From Pseudomonadota bacterium (GTDB taxonomy: Bacteria; Pseudomonadota; Alphaproteobacteria; Rhizobiales; Rhizobiaceae): a stretch of 43,348 nt of DNA. The notes beneath the pieces are model-generated. The model had not been told where the DNA came from and searched no databases. It saw nothing but the letters and a program-made list of their open reading frames with translations. The stretch lies in the NCBI GenBank assembly GCA_023387775.1, contig JAEWHN010000183.1, positions 1-43,348 on the forward strand. The letters run 5' to 3'. Positions 32,062 to 41,209 of this stretch are shown here, piece by piece (within the stretch, counting starts at the first letter, position 1; each line of letters opens with the position of its first letter). Made by a program: the position numbers and the translations under genes.

Positions 32062-33675
32062 TCAAACCGACAGCACGATGCCATCTGCTCCCGGATCTGC
32101 CCCGCCGTCGGGTGCTCCGTCAACAATCCGGATCCCGTGGACCCACGCCACGCCGTAGGTCAGCGGACTGCGCTCTACCGTGTAGCCTTGCTCCTCCAGC
32201 TTGCGCGTTTCGCGCCTCGGAATCCTGTTCGTCACGTCGATGATGTTACTGGTCGCAGAGAAGCGCGCACTGGCGACCGCGTCGCTCATCTTCATATCGA
32301 AATCAAGGACGTTCAGGACAGCCTGCAGCACGCCCATGGCGATCTGCGTCGCGCCGGGCGCTCCCACCACCACATAGGGGGTGTCGCCCTTGAAGACGAT
32401 GGTCGGACAGATGGAGCTGAACCGCGCCTTGCCCGGATGGACCGAACCCGTCTGACCGGGTCGAGGATCGAAGACGCCCATGCAGCCATTGTACATGAAG
32501 CCCAGGCCCTTCGTGATCACGCCGGAAGGCATGCCGAGGGAATGGGTCATCGATACGCAGTTGCCCTCCTTGTCGACAACACTCAGATGCGTCGTGTCCT
32601 TGGAGGGATGTCCGGAATTGAACCGCGGCACCTCAAATTTCCGGCCCTGCCGAATGCCATCGGCGAGATCCTGCGCATAAGCCTTTGAGAGTAGGCGATC
32701 GACAGGCACGTCGACGAATTTCGGATCGCCGATGTAACGATCCTTGTCGGCGGTCGCCACCTTCATGGCCTCGCAAACGACGCGGATATACTCGGCAGAG
32801 TTATGGCCGAGCGACCGCAGATCAAAGTTCTCAAGGATGTTGAGCATCTGCAGGAGCATCAGGCCGCCGCCCGGCGGCTGGTTGGTGGCAACGCGGTAGC
32901 CGCGATAGTCGCCCCAGACGGGGGACGTGAGAACGGGAGCATAGTCGGCCAGGTCCTCGCGTGACAAAAGTCCGCCGTTGGCCTGCATGTCTTCCCCGAT
33001 CCTGGCCGCGATGTCGCCTCTGTAGAAGGCATCCGCGCCCGACCGGGCAATCTCTTCCAGAGTGGCTGCCAGGTCCTTGTTGACGACGGTGGCACCGACC
33101 TGCTTGGGCCTGGAGTGATCGTCGCAATAGAGTTCCTTCGCGGCCTCGGTATAGCTGAGGCGTTCCGGTCCGCCGATTCGGCCCATGGCCCCTTCGGCAG
33201 ACCACCATGCCGCCACATGAGGCCGCACGGTCCATCCGCGCCTTGCCCAATCGATCGCAGGTGCCATCACCTCGGCCCAGGGCAGTCTGCCAAACTTCGC
33301 GTGAGCCGTTTCGTAGGCGCGCAAAGCAGCCGGCACGCAAATCGACTGGTACCCGATGTCGTTCACATTGCCCTTCGTGATGAAGCCGTAGCCGTCCCGC
33401 GCCTCCCCGACGATCAGGTCCGCCCACATGTCGTCACGCGCCGCCTTGGGGGCCGGCGCATGGAAATCGATGTACTCGTGAACGCCCGTGGTCCTGGAGA
33501 AAACTCCCATGCTGCCGAAACCGGCGATGCCGGTCATCAGCGGATCAACGACGCCCTGGACAAAGGCGCATGCAATTGCCGCGTCGATGGCGTTTCCGCC
33601 CGCGTCCAATATGTCGGCGGCCGCTTCGGCGGCCTCCGGTTGCGGCGCGACAACCATAGATCGCGAGATGCTCAT
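32062..33675 (-). CDS. gamma-glutamyltransferase (GGT-family Ntn hydrolase)
   Basis: A 537-residue GGT-family protein that cleaves gamma-glutamyl bonds (glutathione and related compounds). The autoprocessing site and nucleophile are visible as KDTTHLSVVDKEGN, with the probable catalytic Thr361. Family blocks include GGNAIDAAIACAFVQGVV, TNQPPGGGLMLLQMLNI and VVGAPGATQ. No signal peptide is apparent, so the enzyme is probably cytoplasmic, unlike E. coli Ggt. ATG at 33675 has GGAG upstream; another ATG lies at 33690. It is the last gene of the Dpp-type importer operon, 16 bp after the second ATPase, which suggests it processes the imported compound. Confidence 0.88.
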   Translation of the reverse strand: MSISRSMVVAPQPEAAEAAADILDAGGNAIDAAIACAFVQGVVDPLMTGIAGFGSMGVFSRTTGVHEYIDFHAPAPKAARDDMWADLIVGEARDGYGFITKGNVNDIGYQSICVPAALRAYETAHAKFGRLPWAEVMAPAIDWARRGWTVRPHVAAWWSAEGAMGRIGGPERLSYTEAAKELYCDDHSRPKQVGATVVNKDLAATLEEIARSGADAFYRGDIAARIGEDMQANGGLLSREDLADYAPVLTSPVWGDYRGYRVATNQPPGGGLMLLQMLNILENFDLRSLGHNSAEYIRVVCEAMKVATADKDRYIGDPKFVDVPVDRLLSKAYAQDLADGIRQGRKFEVPRFNSGHPSKDTTHLSVVDKEGNCVSMTHSLGMPSGVITKGLGFMYNGCMGVFDPRPGQTGSVHPGKARFSSICPTIVFKGDTPYVVVGAPGATQIAMGVLQAVLNVLDFDMKMSDAVASARFSATSNIIDVTNRIPRRETRKLEEQGYTVERSPLTYGVAWVHGIRIVDGAPDGGADPGADGIVLSV

Positions 33676-33691
33676 TGATCTGTTCTCCATT

Positions 33692-34657
33692 TCATTGGGA
33701 TTCGGAGCCATACAGGTGGCACTCGACGAGTGCTTCCCCGGCCGGGATTGCTGCGGGCTGAACCCTGGAACAGACTTCCATGGCTCGCGGGCATCTGGGG
33801 TGAAACGCACAGCCGGACGGTGGATCCAGGGGGTTCGGGAAAACGGTTCCGAGGTTGAGGTCGGGCACGCCGAGGTCCGGATCGGGCGTGAGCACGGACG
33901 CCATCAGCACGTTGCTGTATGGATGCCGCGGGGACGCGAAATATTCTGCCGCCGGAGCCTGTTCAACGACGCGCCCCAGATACATGACCGCAATCCGCGA
34001 CGCTATGTGCTCGACCACCGCCAGGTTGTGGCTGATGAAGACATATGTCAGGCCGAACCGGTCCTTCAGATCCATCAACATGTTGAGAATCTGCGACTGC
34101 ACGGACACGTCCAAGGCCGAGGTCGGCTCGTCGCAGATCACCAGTTCCGGCCGCATCACCAGCGCCCTTGCGATCGCAACGCGCTGACGCTGTCCGCCAG
34201 ACAGCTGGTTGGGATAGGAATCCGCCAGGCGGGCCGGCAGCCCTACCCCGTCCATGATTTCACGCAACGCTTCGTGACGCGTCTGCGGCGTTCCGATCCG
34301 GTGGACCTTCAGCGGCATCGTTATGATCGAGCCGATCGTTTTTCTCGGGTTTAGGGAGGAGTACGGGTCCTGGAACACCGGTTGCACGCGCCGCGACATC
34401 ATCGCGGTGTTGACTGACCTAAGATCCTTGCCCTCGAAGGTTATCTGACCCTCAGTCGGCCTTTCGAGGCCAAGAAGGATCTTGGCCAGGGTGGACTTGC
34501 CACATCCCGACTCGCCGACGATGCCAAGTATGTCGCCCTTGTTGATCGTGAGATCGATCGCCCTCAGCGCACTGAGCGGCTTCCTGGGTGAAAACATGCC
34601 CTGGCTGACCCGGTAGGTCTTGGTCACGCCAGAGACGGCCAGCAATGACGCGCTCAT
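33692..34657 (-). CDS. Dpp/Opp-type ABC transporter ATPase, second subunit (DppF-like)
   Basis: A 321-residue ATPase with Walker A GIVGESGCGKSTLAK, signature LSGGQRQRVAIARAL, Walker B LVICDEPTSALDVS and the oligopeptide-type C-terminal cysteine motif (GCAFHPRCPRAMEVC). It pairs with the ATPase encoded upstream, whose stop overlaps its ATG (ATGA). It belongs to a seven-gene unit starting with iclR. Confidence 0.92.
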   Translation of the reverse strand: MSASLLAVSGVTKTYRVSQGMFSPRKPLSALRAIDLTINKGDILGIVGESGCGKSTLAKILLGLERPTEGQITFEGKDLRSVNTAMMSRRVQPVFQDPYSSLNPRKTIGSIITMPLKVHRIGTPQTRHEALREIMDGVGLPARLADSYPNQLSGGQRQRVAIARALVMRPELVICDEPTSALDVSVQSQILNMLMDLKDRFGLTYVFISHNLAVVEHIASRIAVMYLGRVVEQAPAAEYFASPRHPYSNVLMASVLTPDPDLGVPDLNLGTVFPNPLDPPSGCAFHPRCPRAMEVCSRVQPAAIPAGEALVECHLYGSESQ

Positions 34658-35703
34658 CGAACCGCCTCCTCGAGTGTTTCGAGTTGATCATTGTCGCTCC
34701 ACACGCGACCGACTTCACTTTCGGGAAGCAAACACCTGTCGAGGTGCCCGGAGGCGCTTTGCCTCAGCGGAATCTCGCCGGCCGAGCAGGCTTCCATAGC
34801 CCGCGGGCACCGTGTCCTAAATCCGCATCCGCTAATCTTTTCGAACAGGCTTGGAACGACCCCCGGGATCGATCCGAGCCTCGCCCCGACATTGGTCGTG
34901 CCGGGAACGGGGATGCACCGCAGGAGGCCCTGCGTGTAGGGATGCCGAGGATTGCGGAAGATGTCCGTCACCGACCCCTGCTCGACGATCTTTCCCGCAT
35001 ACATCACCAGCACTCGGTCGGCGATACGCGAGACAAGGCCCAGGTCGTGGGTGATGAAGATCATCCCCATGCCGAGCTCTTTCTGTAGGTTCTTCAAGAC
35101 CCACAATATCTGTGCCTGGATCGTGACATCGAGCGCGGTCGTCGGCTCGTCGGCAATGACGAGGCTGGGATTGCATATCAGGGCCATGGCGATGATAACT
35201 CGCTGCCGCAGACCGCCGGAGAGCTGATGCGGGTACTGGCCCAGACGACGCGCGGCCCCGCTGATCCCGACTTTCTCGAGCATCTCCTCGGCCTTCTTAT
35301 AGGCTTCGCGCTTGGAGATGTTCCGGTGCCGCAACAGAGGCTCCGTCAGTTGATCGCCGATCGTGTAGACCGGGTTGAGCGTCGTCATCGGCTCTTGGAA
35401 GATCATCGACATCCGATCGCCACGGATACGCGACATTGCGCGCTCGCCAGCAGATGAAATGTCCTTCCCTTCAAAGGTCAGTCTGTCGGCCGTGCGCGTT
35501 CCCGAGCGTGGCAGGATGTCCATCAGGGCCAGGGACGTCATGGACTTACCGCAGCCGGACTCGCCGACAATGCAGACGGTTTCGCCGGACGAGACCTCGA
35601 GGTCGAGCCCCCTTACGACGTGCAGGCTGCCGCGAGAGGTCTCAAGTCTCACGTTGAGGTTGCGGGCCTCAAGGATGACCCGGTCTTGTCTGTCAGATGT
35701 CAT
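34654..35703 (-). CDS. Dpp/Opp-type ABC transporter ATPase, first subunit (DppD-like)
   Basis: A 349-residue ATPase: Walker A CIVGESGCGKSMTSL, signature LSGGLRQRVIIAMAL, Walker B LVIADEPTTALDVT, and the C-terminal CGFRTRCPRAMEAC motif of the oligopeptide/dipeptide class, proposed in some members to hold an iron-sulfur cluster. The start is MTSDRQDRVILEARNLN at 35703, one base after the upstream permease stop. The frame is open further up but inside the permease gene. Confidence 0.92.
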   Translation of the reverse strand: MTSDRQDRVILEARNLNVRLETSRGSLHVVRGLDLEVSSGETVCIVGESGCGKSMTSLALMDILPRSGTRTADRLTFEGKDISSAGERAMSRIRGDRMSMIFQEPMTTLNPVYTIGDQLTEPLLRHRNISKREAYKKAEEMLEKVGISGAARRLGQYPHQLSGGLRQRVIIAMALICNPSLVIADEPTTALDVTIQAQILWVLKNLQKELGMGMIFITHDLGLVSRIADRVLVMYAGKIVEQGSVTDIFRNPRHPYTQGLLRCIPVPGTTNVGARLGSIPGVVPSLFEKISGCGFRTRCPRAMEACSAGEIPLRQSASGHLDRCLLPESEVGRVWSDNDQLETLEEAVR

Positions 35704-35704
35704 C

Positions 35705-36601
35705 TCACCGGCCTCCGGGAGCGGTGACGTCACGGATGCCGTCGCCCAGCAGATTGATGCAGATGAGCAGCGCAAACAGCGCGATGCCCGGTAGCGTAAT
35801 CATCCAAGGCGAGAAGAAAATCTCCTCCTTCGCCTCCGCCAGCATCAGGCCCCAGGAGGGGAGCGGCGGCTGTACGCCGAGGCCGAGGAACGACAGCGAG
35901 GCTTCATACAGGATCGCGGTCGCCATCTCGATGGTGGCTATAACCGTTAGCGGAGCTGCGACGTTCGGGAGGATCTCGGAAAGAATGATGCGCGGTGTGG
36001 AACATCCGATGGCCTTGGCCGCGACGATGAATTCCTGCGAGCGGATCTGCATGGTCACAGAGCGCATGACCACCGCGAAGCGGTCCCACAGCAGAAGGCC
36101 AAGGACCAGCGTTATGACCGTCAGGGATGCATTGAGCATCGCCACCGTCGCGAGCGCCACCAGGACGACGGGCAAGGTCAGCCGCGTGGTGATGAGGAAC
36201 GAGATCGCCATGTCGATGCGCCCGCCAAAATAGCCGGCCGTGACTCCGAGCGACGTCCCGATGAGGCCGGACATCAGCGTTGCTGCGGCTCCGATGAAAA
36301 TCGAGATGCGGCCGCCATAGAGCAGGCGCGACCAGTAGTCCCGTCCCAGCTTGTCGGTGCCGAGCGGATGATCCCAGCTCGCGGTCGGGTGATCCCAGAA
36401 CCAGGCGTACCAAACCGGCGGGATGCGCCGGCTTGCCAGATCCTGGGCATAGGGGTCGTGCCAGGTGAACAGCGGTGCGCAGATCGCGAGGACCAGGATC
36501 AGCGTCAGGCCGACAGCGCCGATCAGCAGGCTGCGGTGACCCAAGGCCGAGAACAGGACGTCCTTCACCCTTGGCGTTGATGGAATTGCAGCGTCGGTCA
36601 T
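35705..36601 (-). CDS. Dpp-type ABC transporter permease, second subunit (DppC-like)
   Basis: A 298-residue permease starting MTDAAIPSTPRVKDVLFSAL. It has the DppC hallmarks: HPLGTDKLGRDYWSRLLYGG after the first helix and the EAA-like loop EFIVAAKAIGCSTPRIILSE before ILPN. About six helices. ATG at 36601 is 7 bp past the previous stop. It forms the channel with the DppB-like subunit. Confidence 0.92.
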   Translation of the reverse strand: MTDAAIPSTPRVKDVLFSALGHRSLLIGAVGLTLILVLAICAPLFTWHDPYAQDLASRRIPPVWYAWFWDHPTASWDHPLGTDKLGRDYWSRLLYGGRISIFIGAAATLMSGLIGTSLGVTAGYFGGRIDMAISFLITTRLTLPVVLVALATVAMLNASLTVITLVLGLLLWDRFAVVMRSVTMQIRSQEFIVAAKAIGCSTPRIILSEILPNVAAPLTVIATIEMATAILYEASLSFLGLGVQPPLPSWGLMLAEAKEEIFFSPWMITLPGIALFALLICINLLGDGIRDVTAPGGR

Positions 36602-36608
36602 GGTCGCC

Positions 36609-37526
36609 TCAGTTGGTCCGAAGGCGCGGGTCAAGCCACGCATTGAGCAGGTCTGCCGCAAAGGTCAGGACGACGTAGATCGACGCGATCACCAGGACGA
36701 TCGCCTGGATCACGGGAAGATCCGAGTAGGAGATGGCCTCCCACGCGAGATAGCCCACACCCTGCATGGCAAAGATTGTTTCGATGACGACCGACCCGCC
36801 CAACATGAAGCCGAACTGCACGGCCGCTACTGAAACCAGCGGGAGGATCGCATTCCTGAGCGCGTGCTTGAGGACCACCTTGGATCGGCCGAGGCCCTTC
36901 GCCCGCGCGGTCCTGATATAGTCCGACCCCATGACCTCAACGATCCCGGCGCGGGTGAGCCGCATCAGCGTCGGGGTGGCATAGTATGCGAGAACCACTG
37001 AGGGCAGCACGAAGTGGGCCCAGCTCGACGAACCGGACACGGGAAGCCATTTCAGTCCCACGCTAAACACGGTGATCCCGATCAAGGCGAACCAGAATGA
37101 GGGCATCGCCTGCCCGACGATGGCCACACCCAAGGCCAGCCTGTCGACCCACGAGTTGGGGTTAAGACCGGCGGCAATTCCCAGGGGCACGGCGATCAGC
37201 ATGGCCAGCGCGAAGGCGATACCGCCGAGCGTCAGCGTGACTGGCAAGCGCTCGGAGATCACCTCCGTCACCGGGCGGCGCTGGCGATAGGATTCGCCGA
37301 AATCGGCCTGGAGCGTGTTGCCGAGCCATTCACCGTAACGGGTGAAGATTGGCCTGTCGAAGCCATAGGCGACCCGTATCGCTTCGACGTCGGCCGATGT
37401 GGCGCCTTCCCCGGCGAGAGTCCTGGCCGGGTCGGCCGCCACGTTCGTCAGCGCGAACGTGATTGCCGACACCGCCAGCATCACGAGGAGACCCACGAAC
37501 ATTTTCTTGAGCGTGAAGACAAGCAC
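36609..37526 (-). CDS. Dpp-type ABC transporter permease, first subunit (DppB-like)
   Basis: A 305-residue permease with the DppB features: GFDRPIFTRYGEWLGNTLQA DFGESY block, then DYIRTARAKGLGRSKVVLKH with ALRNAILP (coupling loop). GTG at 37526 is supported by GAGGAGGAA about 6 bases upstream. It follows the binding-protein gene by 37 bp. Confidence 0.92.
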   Translation of the reverse strand: MLVFTLKKMFVGLLVMLAVSAITFALTNVAADPARTLAGEGATSADVEAIRVAYGFDRPIFTRYGEWLGNTLQADFGESYRQRRPVTEVISERLPVTLTLGGIAFALAMLIAVPLGIAAGLNPNSWVDRLALGVAIVGQAMPSFWFALIGITVFSVGLKWLPVSGSSSWAHFVLPSVVLAYYATPTLMRLTRAGIVEVMGSDYIRTARAKGLGRSKVVLKHALRNAILPLVSVAAVQFGFMLGGSVVIETIFAMQGVGYLAWEAISYSDLPVIQAIVLVIASIYVVLTFAADLLNAWLDPRLRTN

Positions 37527-37563
37527 GCAGATTCCTCCTCGTTCGTCGGTTAGCCGCGCTGCG

Positions 37564-39084
37564 TTATTTCTTCCACTTCACGAGATAGAAGCGGGGGTTC
37601 TCGTCAGGGAAGGAGCTGAACTCAAGGCCTGCGCGATGAGCGTAGGTGACAGGGTTGGTCCACAGCGGATGCCAGAGCACCTGCTCGTTGATGCGCTTGG
37701 TCGCGAACGTGTACTTCTCGAGGCGGACATCCTGGTCGATGGTGGCCGCCCCCGCCTTCAGCGCATCCGAAACCTGGGCGTCATGGGCCATGTCGTCCGC
37801 GCCAAGCGTGAAGAAGTTGTTCAACAGGGCGGACACATCGTTGATGCCGTAGGATCCCCAGTCACCCAGGAACAGGTGCGTGTTGTTGCCGGCGATCCGC
37901 TCCGACACGGCGGCATACTGGAGAGCCTGGATGTTTATGGTCACGCCCACCGCCGACAGATAGCCCGAGACGGCCTCTGCCCACGCCCGGTCGCGGCTGG
38001 AGTTCGAGACGAGGTCGAGCGTGACACCCGACTCAAAGCCGGCTTCCTTCAGCAGGCTTTTGGCCTTCTCGGGATCGTACGAGTACTGCGGAACATCAGC
38101 CGGGCACCCGAACTGTGTGCGGAAGCAAGGCGAGGTTACGACGGTCGAACCCTGTCCGATAACCTGCTTGACGATTGCTTCCCGATCGATGGCGTGCGCG
38201 ATCGCCTGGCGCACCTTGATGTCCTGCAGCGGATTGCCGCCTTCCATGTCGCGGAGATTGAACGACAGGAACGAGATGCGCATCGTCTCGGCCGGATTGA
38301 CCGTGACATCAGGCACGCTCGAAAGAGGCTCGGCCTGATCCGCCGGGACGTACCAGATCCAGTCGAGCCCTCCCCCCATGAGTTCCGCCATCTGGGTGGA
38401 AGCATCCGGGATCGCCCGATATTCGATTGCGGAGAGTTCCGGATCGCCCTTCGGGCTGCCGTCGAAATAGCCTTCCCACTTCGAAAGCGCCATCGATGTG
38501 CCGGGAACGAAGCTGTCGAACTTGTACGGACCTGTGCCGATCAGCCCGCCGTCGATCTTGGCGGCGTTGTTGGCGCCGTAGAAGCCCTCAGGAAGCATCG
38601 CATGCAGGCTCGCCACATATTCCAGAGCGGGCGGGAACGGCGCATGGAGATTGAGCTGAACCTTGTAGTCGCTCAAGGCTTCCGCGCTCTTGATCCAGTT
38701 GACATTGCTCTGGACGTTGATCTTGTTCTCCGGGTTGGAGATGTAGTTGTAGGTGTAGACTACGTCCGCGGCGTTGAAGTCGCTGCCGTCATGGAACTTA
38801 ACCCCTTCGCGAAGGGTGAATACCAGGGTGACATCGTCCACCCATTCCCATGAGGTCGCCAGCATGGGCTCGTATGCACCGGTCTCGGGATTGCGGTGTA
38901 TGAGCGTGTCCCACACCAGTTGTCCGTTCAGGATCATCGCCTCGCGGTGGAAATTGTAATATGGGTCTGGCGCCGTGATGGAAACCGTGCTGGCCCAGCG
39001 CAATTTGTTGGCTTCTTGCTGCGCCATGGCATTGCCGCAAAACGCCATGGCAGCAATACCTGCCAGCAGTATCAGCTTCTTCAT
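37564..39084 (-). CDS. family-5 solute-binding protein of the Dpp-type importer
   Basis: A 506-residue periplasmic binding protein. The signal peptide MKKLILLAGIAAMAFCGNAM ends with A just before QQEANKLRW. The body follows family 5: MLATSWEWVDDVTLVFTLRE, GVKFHDGSDFNAADVVYTYN, AHAIDREAIVKQVIGQG, YSYDPEKAKSLLKEAGF. ATG at 39084 is coupled to the iclR stop (TGA then GGAATG). The GGT gene at the operon end suggests a gamma-glutamyl peptide or glutathione-like ligand, an inference from context. Confidence 0.92.
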   Translation of the reverse strand: MKKLILLAGIAAMAFCGNAMAQQEANKLRWASTVSITAPDPYYNFHREAMILNGQLVWDTLIHRNPETGAYEPMLATSWEWVDDVTLVFTLREGVKFHDGSDFNAADVVYTYNYISNPENKINVQSNVNWIKSAEALSDYKVQLNLHAPFPPALEYVASLHAMLPEGFYGANNAAKIDGGLIGTGPYKFDSFVPGTSMALSKWEGYFDGSPKGDPELSAIEYRAIPDASTQMAELMGGGLDWIWYVPADQAEPLSSVPDVTVNPAETMRISFLSFNLRDMEGGNPLQDIKVRQAIAHAIDREAIVKQVIGQGSTVVTSPCFRTQFGCPADVPQYSYDPEKAKSLLKEAGFESGVTLDLVSNSSRDRAWAEAVSGYLSAVGVTINIQALQYAAVSERIAGNNTHLFLGDWGSYGINDVSALLNNFFTLGADDMAHDAQVSDALKAGAATIDQDVRLEKYTFATKRINEQVLWHPLWTNPVTYAHRAGLEFSSFPDENPRFYLVKWKK

Positions 39085-39087
39085 TCC

Positions 39088-39864
39088 TCACTCCCTGTTG
39101 TTCGGCTTGCCGGACTGGCTCGCCACGATTGCCATGAGCTTCTCGCCCACCTCGATGCATCGTTCGCTCGGATATCGCGCGGCGATGCCGCCAATGCTCA
39201 GGCTCCCGAGCAACTTGCCCCTGCTGTCCCGAATGGGAACACCGACAGCGACGATGTATTCGAAGAGATCTTCGTTTCCGATCGTGAAGCCGCGTTGCCT
39301 CGCCTCCGCGATGCGCTGCCGGATGGCGGCCGGATCCACCACGGTCCGCTCGGTTAGCTTCTTCAGGGGACGGGACAGATATTGGTCGATGAAGGCATCA
39401 TCGGAAAACGCCAGCAGCGCGAACGGACCGCCGCCCGCATGGATGGGGGAGCGGGTGCCCAATTCCGTACCGACGTTGCGGATCGGCGTGGTTCCCGCGC
39501 GCTTGGCGATGCACAGCGATTCGTCATCACTCAGCACCATGAGGAGGCCGGCGTCGCCAGTGATCCGCACGATCTCGTCCAGAGCAGGCGTTGCCTGGAG
39601 GATGAGGGGGTTTTTCTGCAGAGCCTGCTGGGCAAGTTGGACCAGCGTGGAGCCGGCGAAGTAACCGCCTGTGGAAGGGTCCCTCTCGATCATCCGCTCA
39701 CTCAGCAACGTGGCAAGGATACGCAGGACAACCGTCTTTCCGTAGCCGACGCGGGCAACAATCTCGGTGGTCGAGATCGGGCTGTCGGCCGCCCCAACCT
39801 CCTTGAGGATCGCGATCGCCTTCTGAACCGAAAGACTTTGCTCTGGAACTTTGCGTTGCGTCAT
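39088..39864 (-). CDS. IclR-family transcriptional regulator
   Basis: A 258-residue IclR protein. The N-terminal winged helix-turn-helix is SLSVQKAIAILKEVGAADSP, ISTTEIVARVGYGKTVVLRI. The C-terminal effector domain has LDEIVRITGDAGLLMVLSDD, RSPIHAGGGPFALLAFS and, near the end, GVPIRDSRGKLLGSLSIGG. It is the first gene of the transporter unit and has three matching 15-bp dyads upstream, so it probably regulates itself and the importer. The ligand is unknown. Confidence 0.92.
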   Translation of the reverse strand: MTQRKVPEQSLSVQKAIAILKEVGAADSPISTTEIVARVGYGKTVVLRILATLLSERMIERDPSTGGYFAGSTLVQLAQQALQKNPLILQATPALDEIVRITGDAGLLMVLSDDESLCIAKRAGTTPIRNVGTELGTRSPIHAGGGPFALLAFSDDAFIDQYLSRPLKKLTERTVVDPAAIRQRIAEARQRGFTIGNEDLFEYIVAVGVPIRDSRGKLLGSLSIGGIAARYPSERCIEVGEKLMAIVASQSGKPNNRE

Positions 39865-39871
39865 TTGATTA

Positions 39872-39886
39872 GTCCGATTATCGGAC
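39872..39886. promoter_or_regulatory. IclR operator candidate 1
   Basis: GTCCGATTATCGGAC, a perfect dyad (extends to 17 bp as AGTCCGA-TTA-TCGGACT), 8 bp upstream of the iclR start codon. Fits GTCC-N7-GGAC shared by all three sites. Confidence 0.6.
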
Positions 39887-39891
39887 TCAAG

Positions 39892-39906
39892 GTCCTTTAA
39901 TAGGAC
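39892..39906. promoter_or_regulatory. IclR operator candidate 2
   Basis: GTCCTTTAATAGGAC, dyad with 5-bp arms, exactly 20 bp (two helical turns) from site 1, so a tandem site on the same DNA face. Confidence 0.55.
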
Positions 39907-40297
39907 ACCTACTAAGCCGCTTACCCCGAGTCAAGCGGCAAATCGGGGTCGCCCCTTTGTGGCGGCAGCTGGCGAGTGGCGACAAAACTCATTGACAGTT
40001 TGATCCCCACACGGAAGGTTAGTGCGCAAACGGACTATCGGTCCGAATATCGGACTAACAAGGCAAAACGCCCATGCGAATGCCACTCTGTAACGAGAAC
40101 GATCAGGAGATTCCCAAGCGGGGACAGTTCCGCCATTGACGGGATCGCGTTGGGGCCCGTCCTGTCCAACGTCTATTTCAGGCCCGATGTGAGGACAACA
40201 GCATCCAACCGCATGTCGGCTCCACCATCTTTCACTCAGTAGCAAGGCCGGCGATGAACATCTCTCCGGCGCTCCAATGAAAATATCGATGTGACGC
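39907..40297. promoter_or_regulatory. divergent spacer between iclR and flavin reductase gene
   Basis: A 391-bp region with no supported gene. It holds the third GTCC-N7-GGAC dyad and presumably the promoters of both flanking genes. Confidence 0.4.
40041..40055. promoter_or_regulatory. IclR operator candidate 3
   Basis: GTCCGAATATCGGAC, a perfect dyad with the same arms as site 1, 169 bp away. A half-overlapping dyad CGGAC-TATCG-GTCCG (40031-40045) precedes it. It could also control the divergent flavin reductase gene. Confidence 0.55.
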
Positions 40298-40921
40298 ATG
40301 TTTTATGAACCTTCGAAGGGGCATCCCCTGCCCTCGGACCCGTTCAAGGCGATCGTGGCTCCTCGGCCCATCGGCTGGATTTCAACGGTGGACCGCGACG
40401 GCCGAGCCAATCTGGCGCCCTACAGCTTCTTTTCCATCGTTCAAGGCAAGCCTCCCATGGTCTCCTTCGCAAGCGAGGGCCTGAAGGACAGTGTCGTCAA
40501 TGCTCGAGATACCGGGGAGTTCGTCGTAAATCTGGTGACGGCCAACAGCGTCGATGCCATGAACGCATCGTCGAAATCCTTGCCACGCGGTGAGAGCGAG
40601 TTCGACTATGCCAAACTAGAGATGACGCGGTCGTCCCTAGTGAAGCCGCCGCGCGTTAAAGCGAGCCCGGCTTCGCTTGAATGCGTCGTAGCCGATTTCC
40701 TCGTCCTCAGGGACAGGGGCGGGCGGCCTCTGGACGGTTTCCTAATCATAGGAGAAGTCGTCGGTGTCCATATCGATCGGGCGTTCCTGGAGGATGGGCG
40801 GTTCAGGACTGATAAAGCCGAAGTCGTGGCAAGATGCGGATACCGAGACTACGCAAACGTGACCGATATGTTCACGCTGATGCGGCCCGACGACCGGGAT
40901 GATTCGCTGCCTGGGCTTTAG
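40298..40921 (+). CDS. flavin reductase-like (FMN-binding) domain protein
   Basis: A 207-residue protein of the flavin reductase-like/split-barrel family: APRPIGWISTVDRDGRANLA, PYSFFSIVQGKPPMVSFASE, then DTGEFVVNLVTANSVDAMN. These proteins bind FMN and often supply reduced flavin or act on aromatic or peptide-derived substrates. ATG at 40298; no strong ribosome site. Divergent from iclR with a shared operator-like dyad, so possible co-regulation with the importer. Confidence 0.8.
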   Translation: MFYEPSKGHPLPSDPFKAIVAPRPIGWISTVDRDGRANLAPYSFFSIVQGKPPMVSFASEGLKDSVVNARDTGEFVVNLVTANSVDAMNASSKSLPRGESEFDYAKLEMTRSSLVKPPRVKASPASLECVVADFLVLRDRGGRPLDGFLIIGEVVGVHIDRAFLEDGRFRTDKAEVVARCGYRDYANVTDMFTLMRPDDRDDSLPGL

Positions 40922-41209
40922 AGCGTTCAGCGCAGTTGCGAGTGTTGAGCAAACCATTTGGCAGCTCATTCCTCTTCGCTAACGCTGCGTCGCCCCGCAG
41001 AGAGTGTACTCCTGGCCTGCTGCCGTAGACTCCGAGGTAGCGTCTATTGAGTTGTCAGTCGCCTCGCGGCCCAACGTGGCCAACGCCAGCGGCGAGGCGC
41101 TCGCCACCGTAGATTAAGGGGCGCGACGCATGTCGGCCATCCCCCCGTTCGGTTTCGACGGTTCTCATCGGGCGAACGCGAGCCCGTCTGAAGTGTTCCC
41201 GCCGCAGCG

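Noticed and set aside
37399..38853. 484-codon plus-strand frame
   Set aside because: Antisense to the family-5 binding-protein gene, which has a signal peptide and family motifs.
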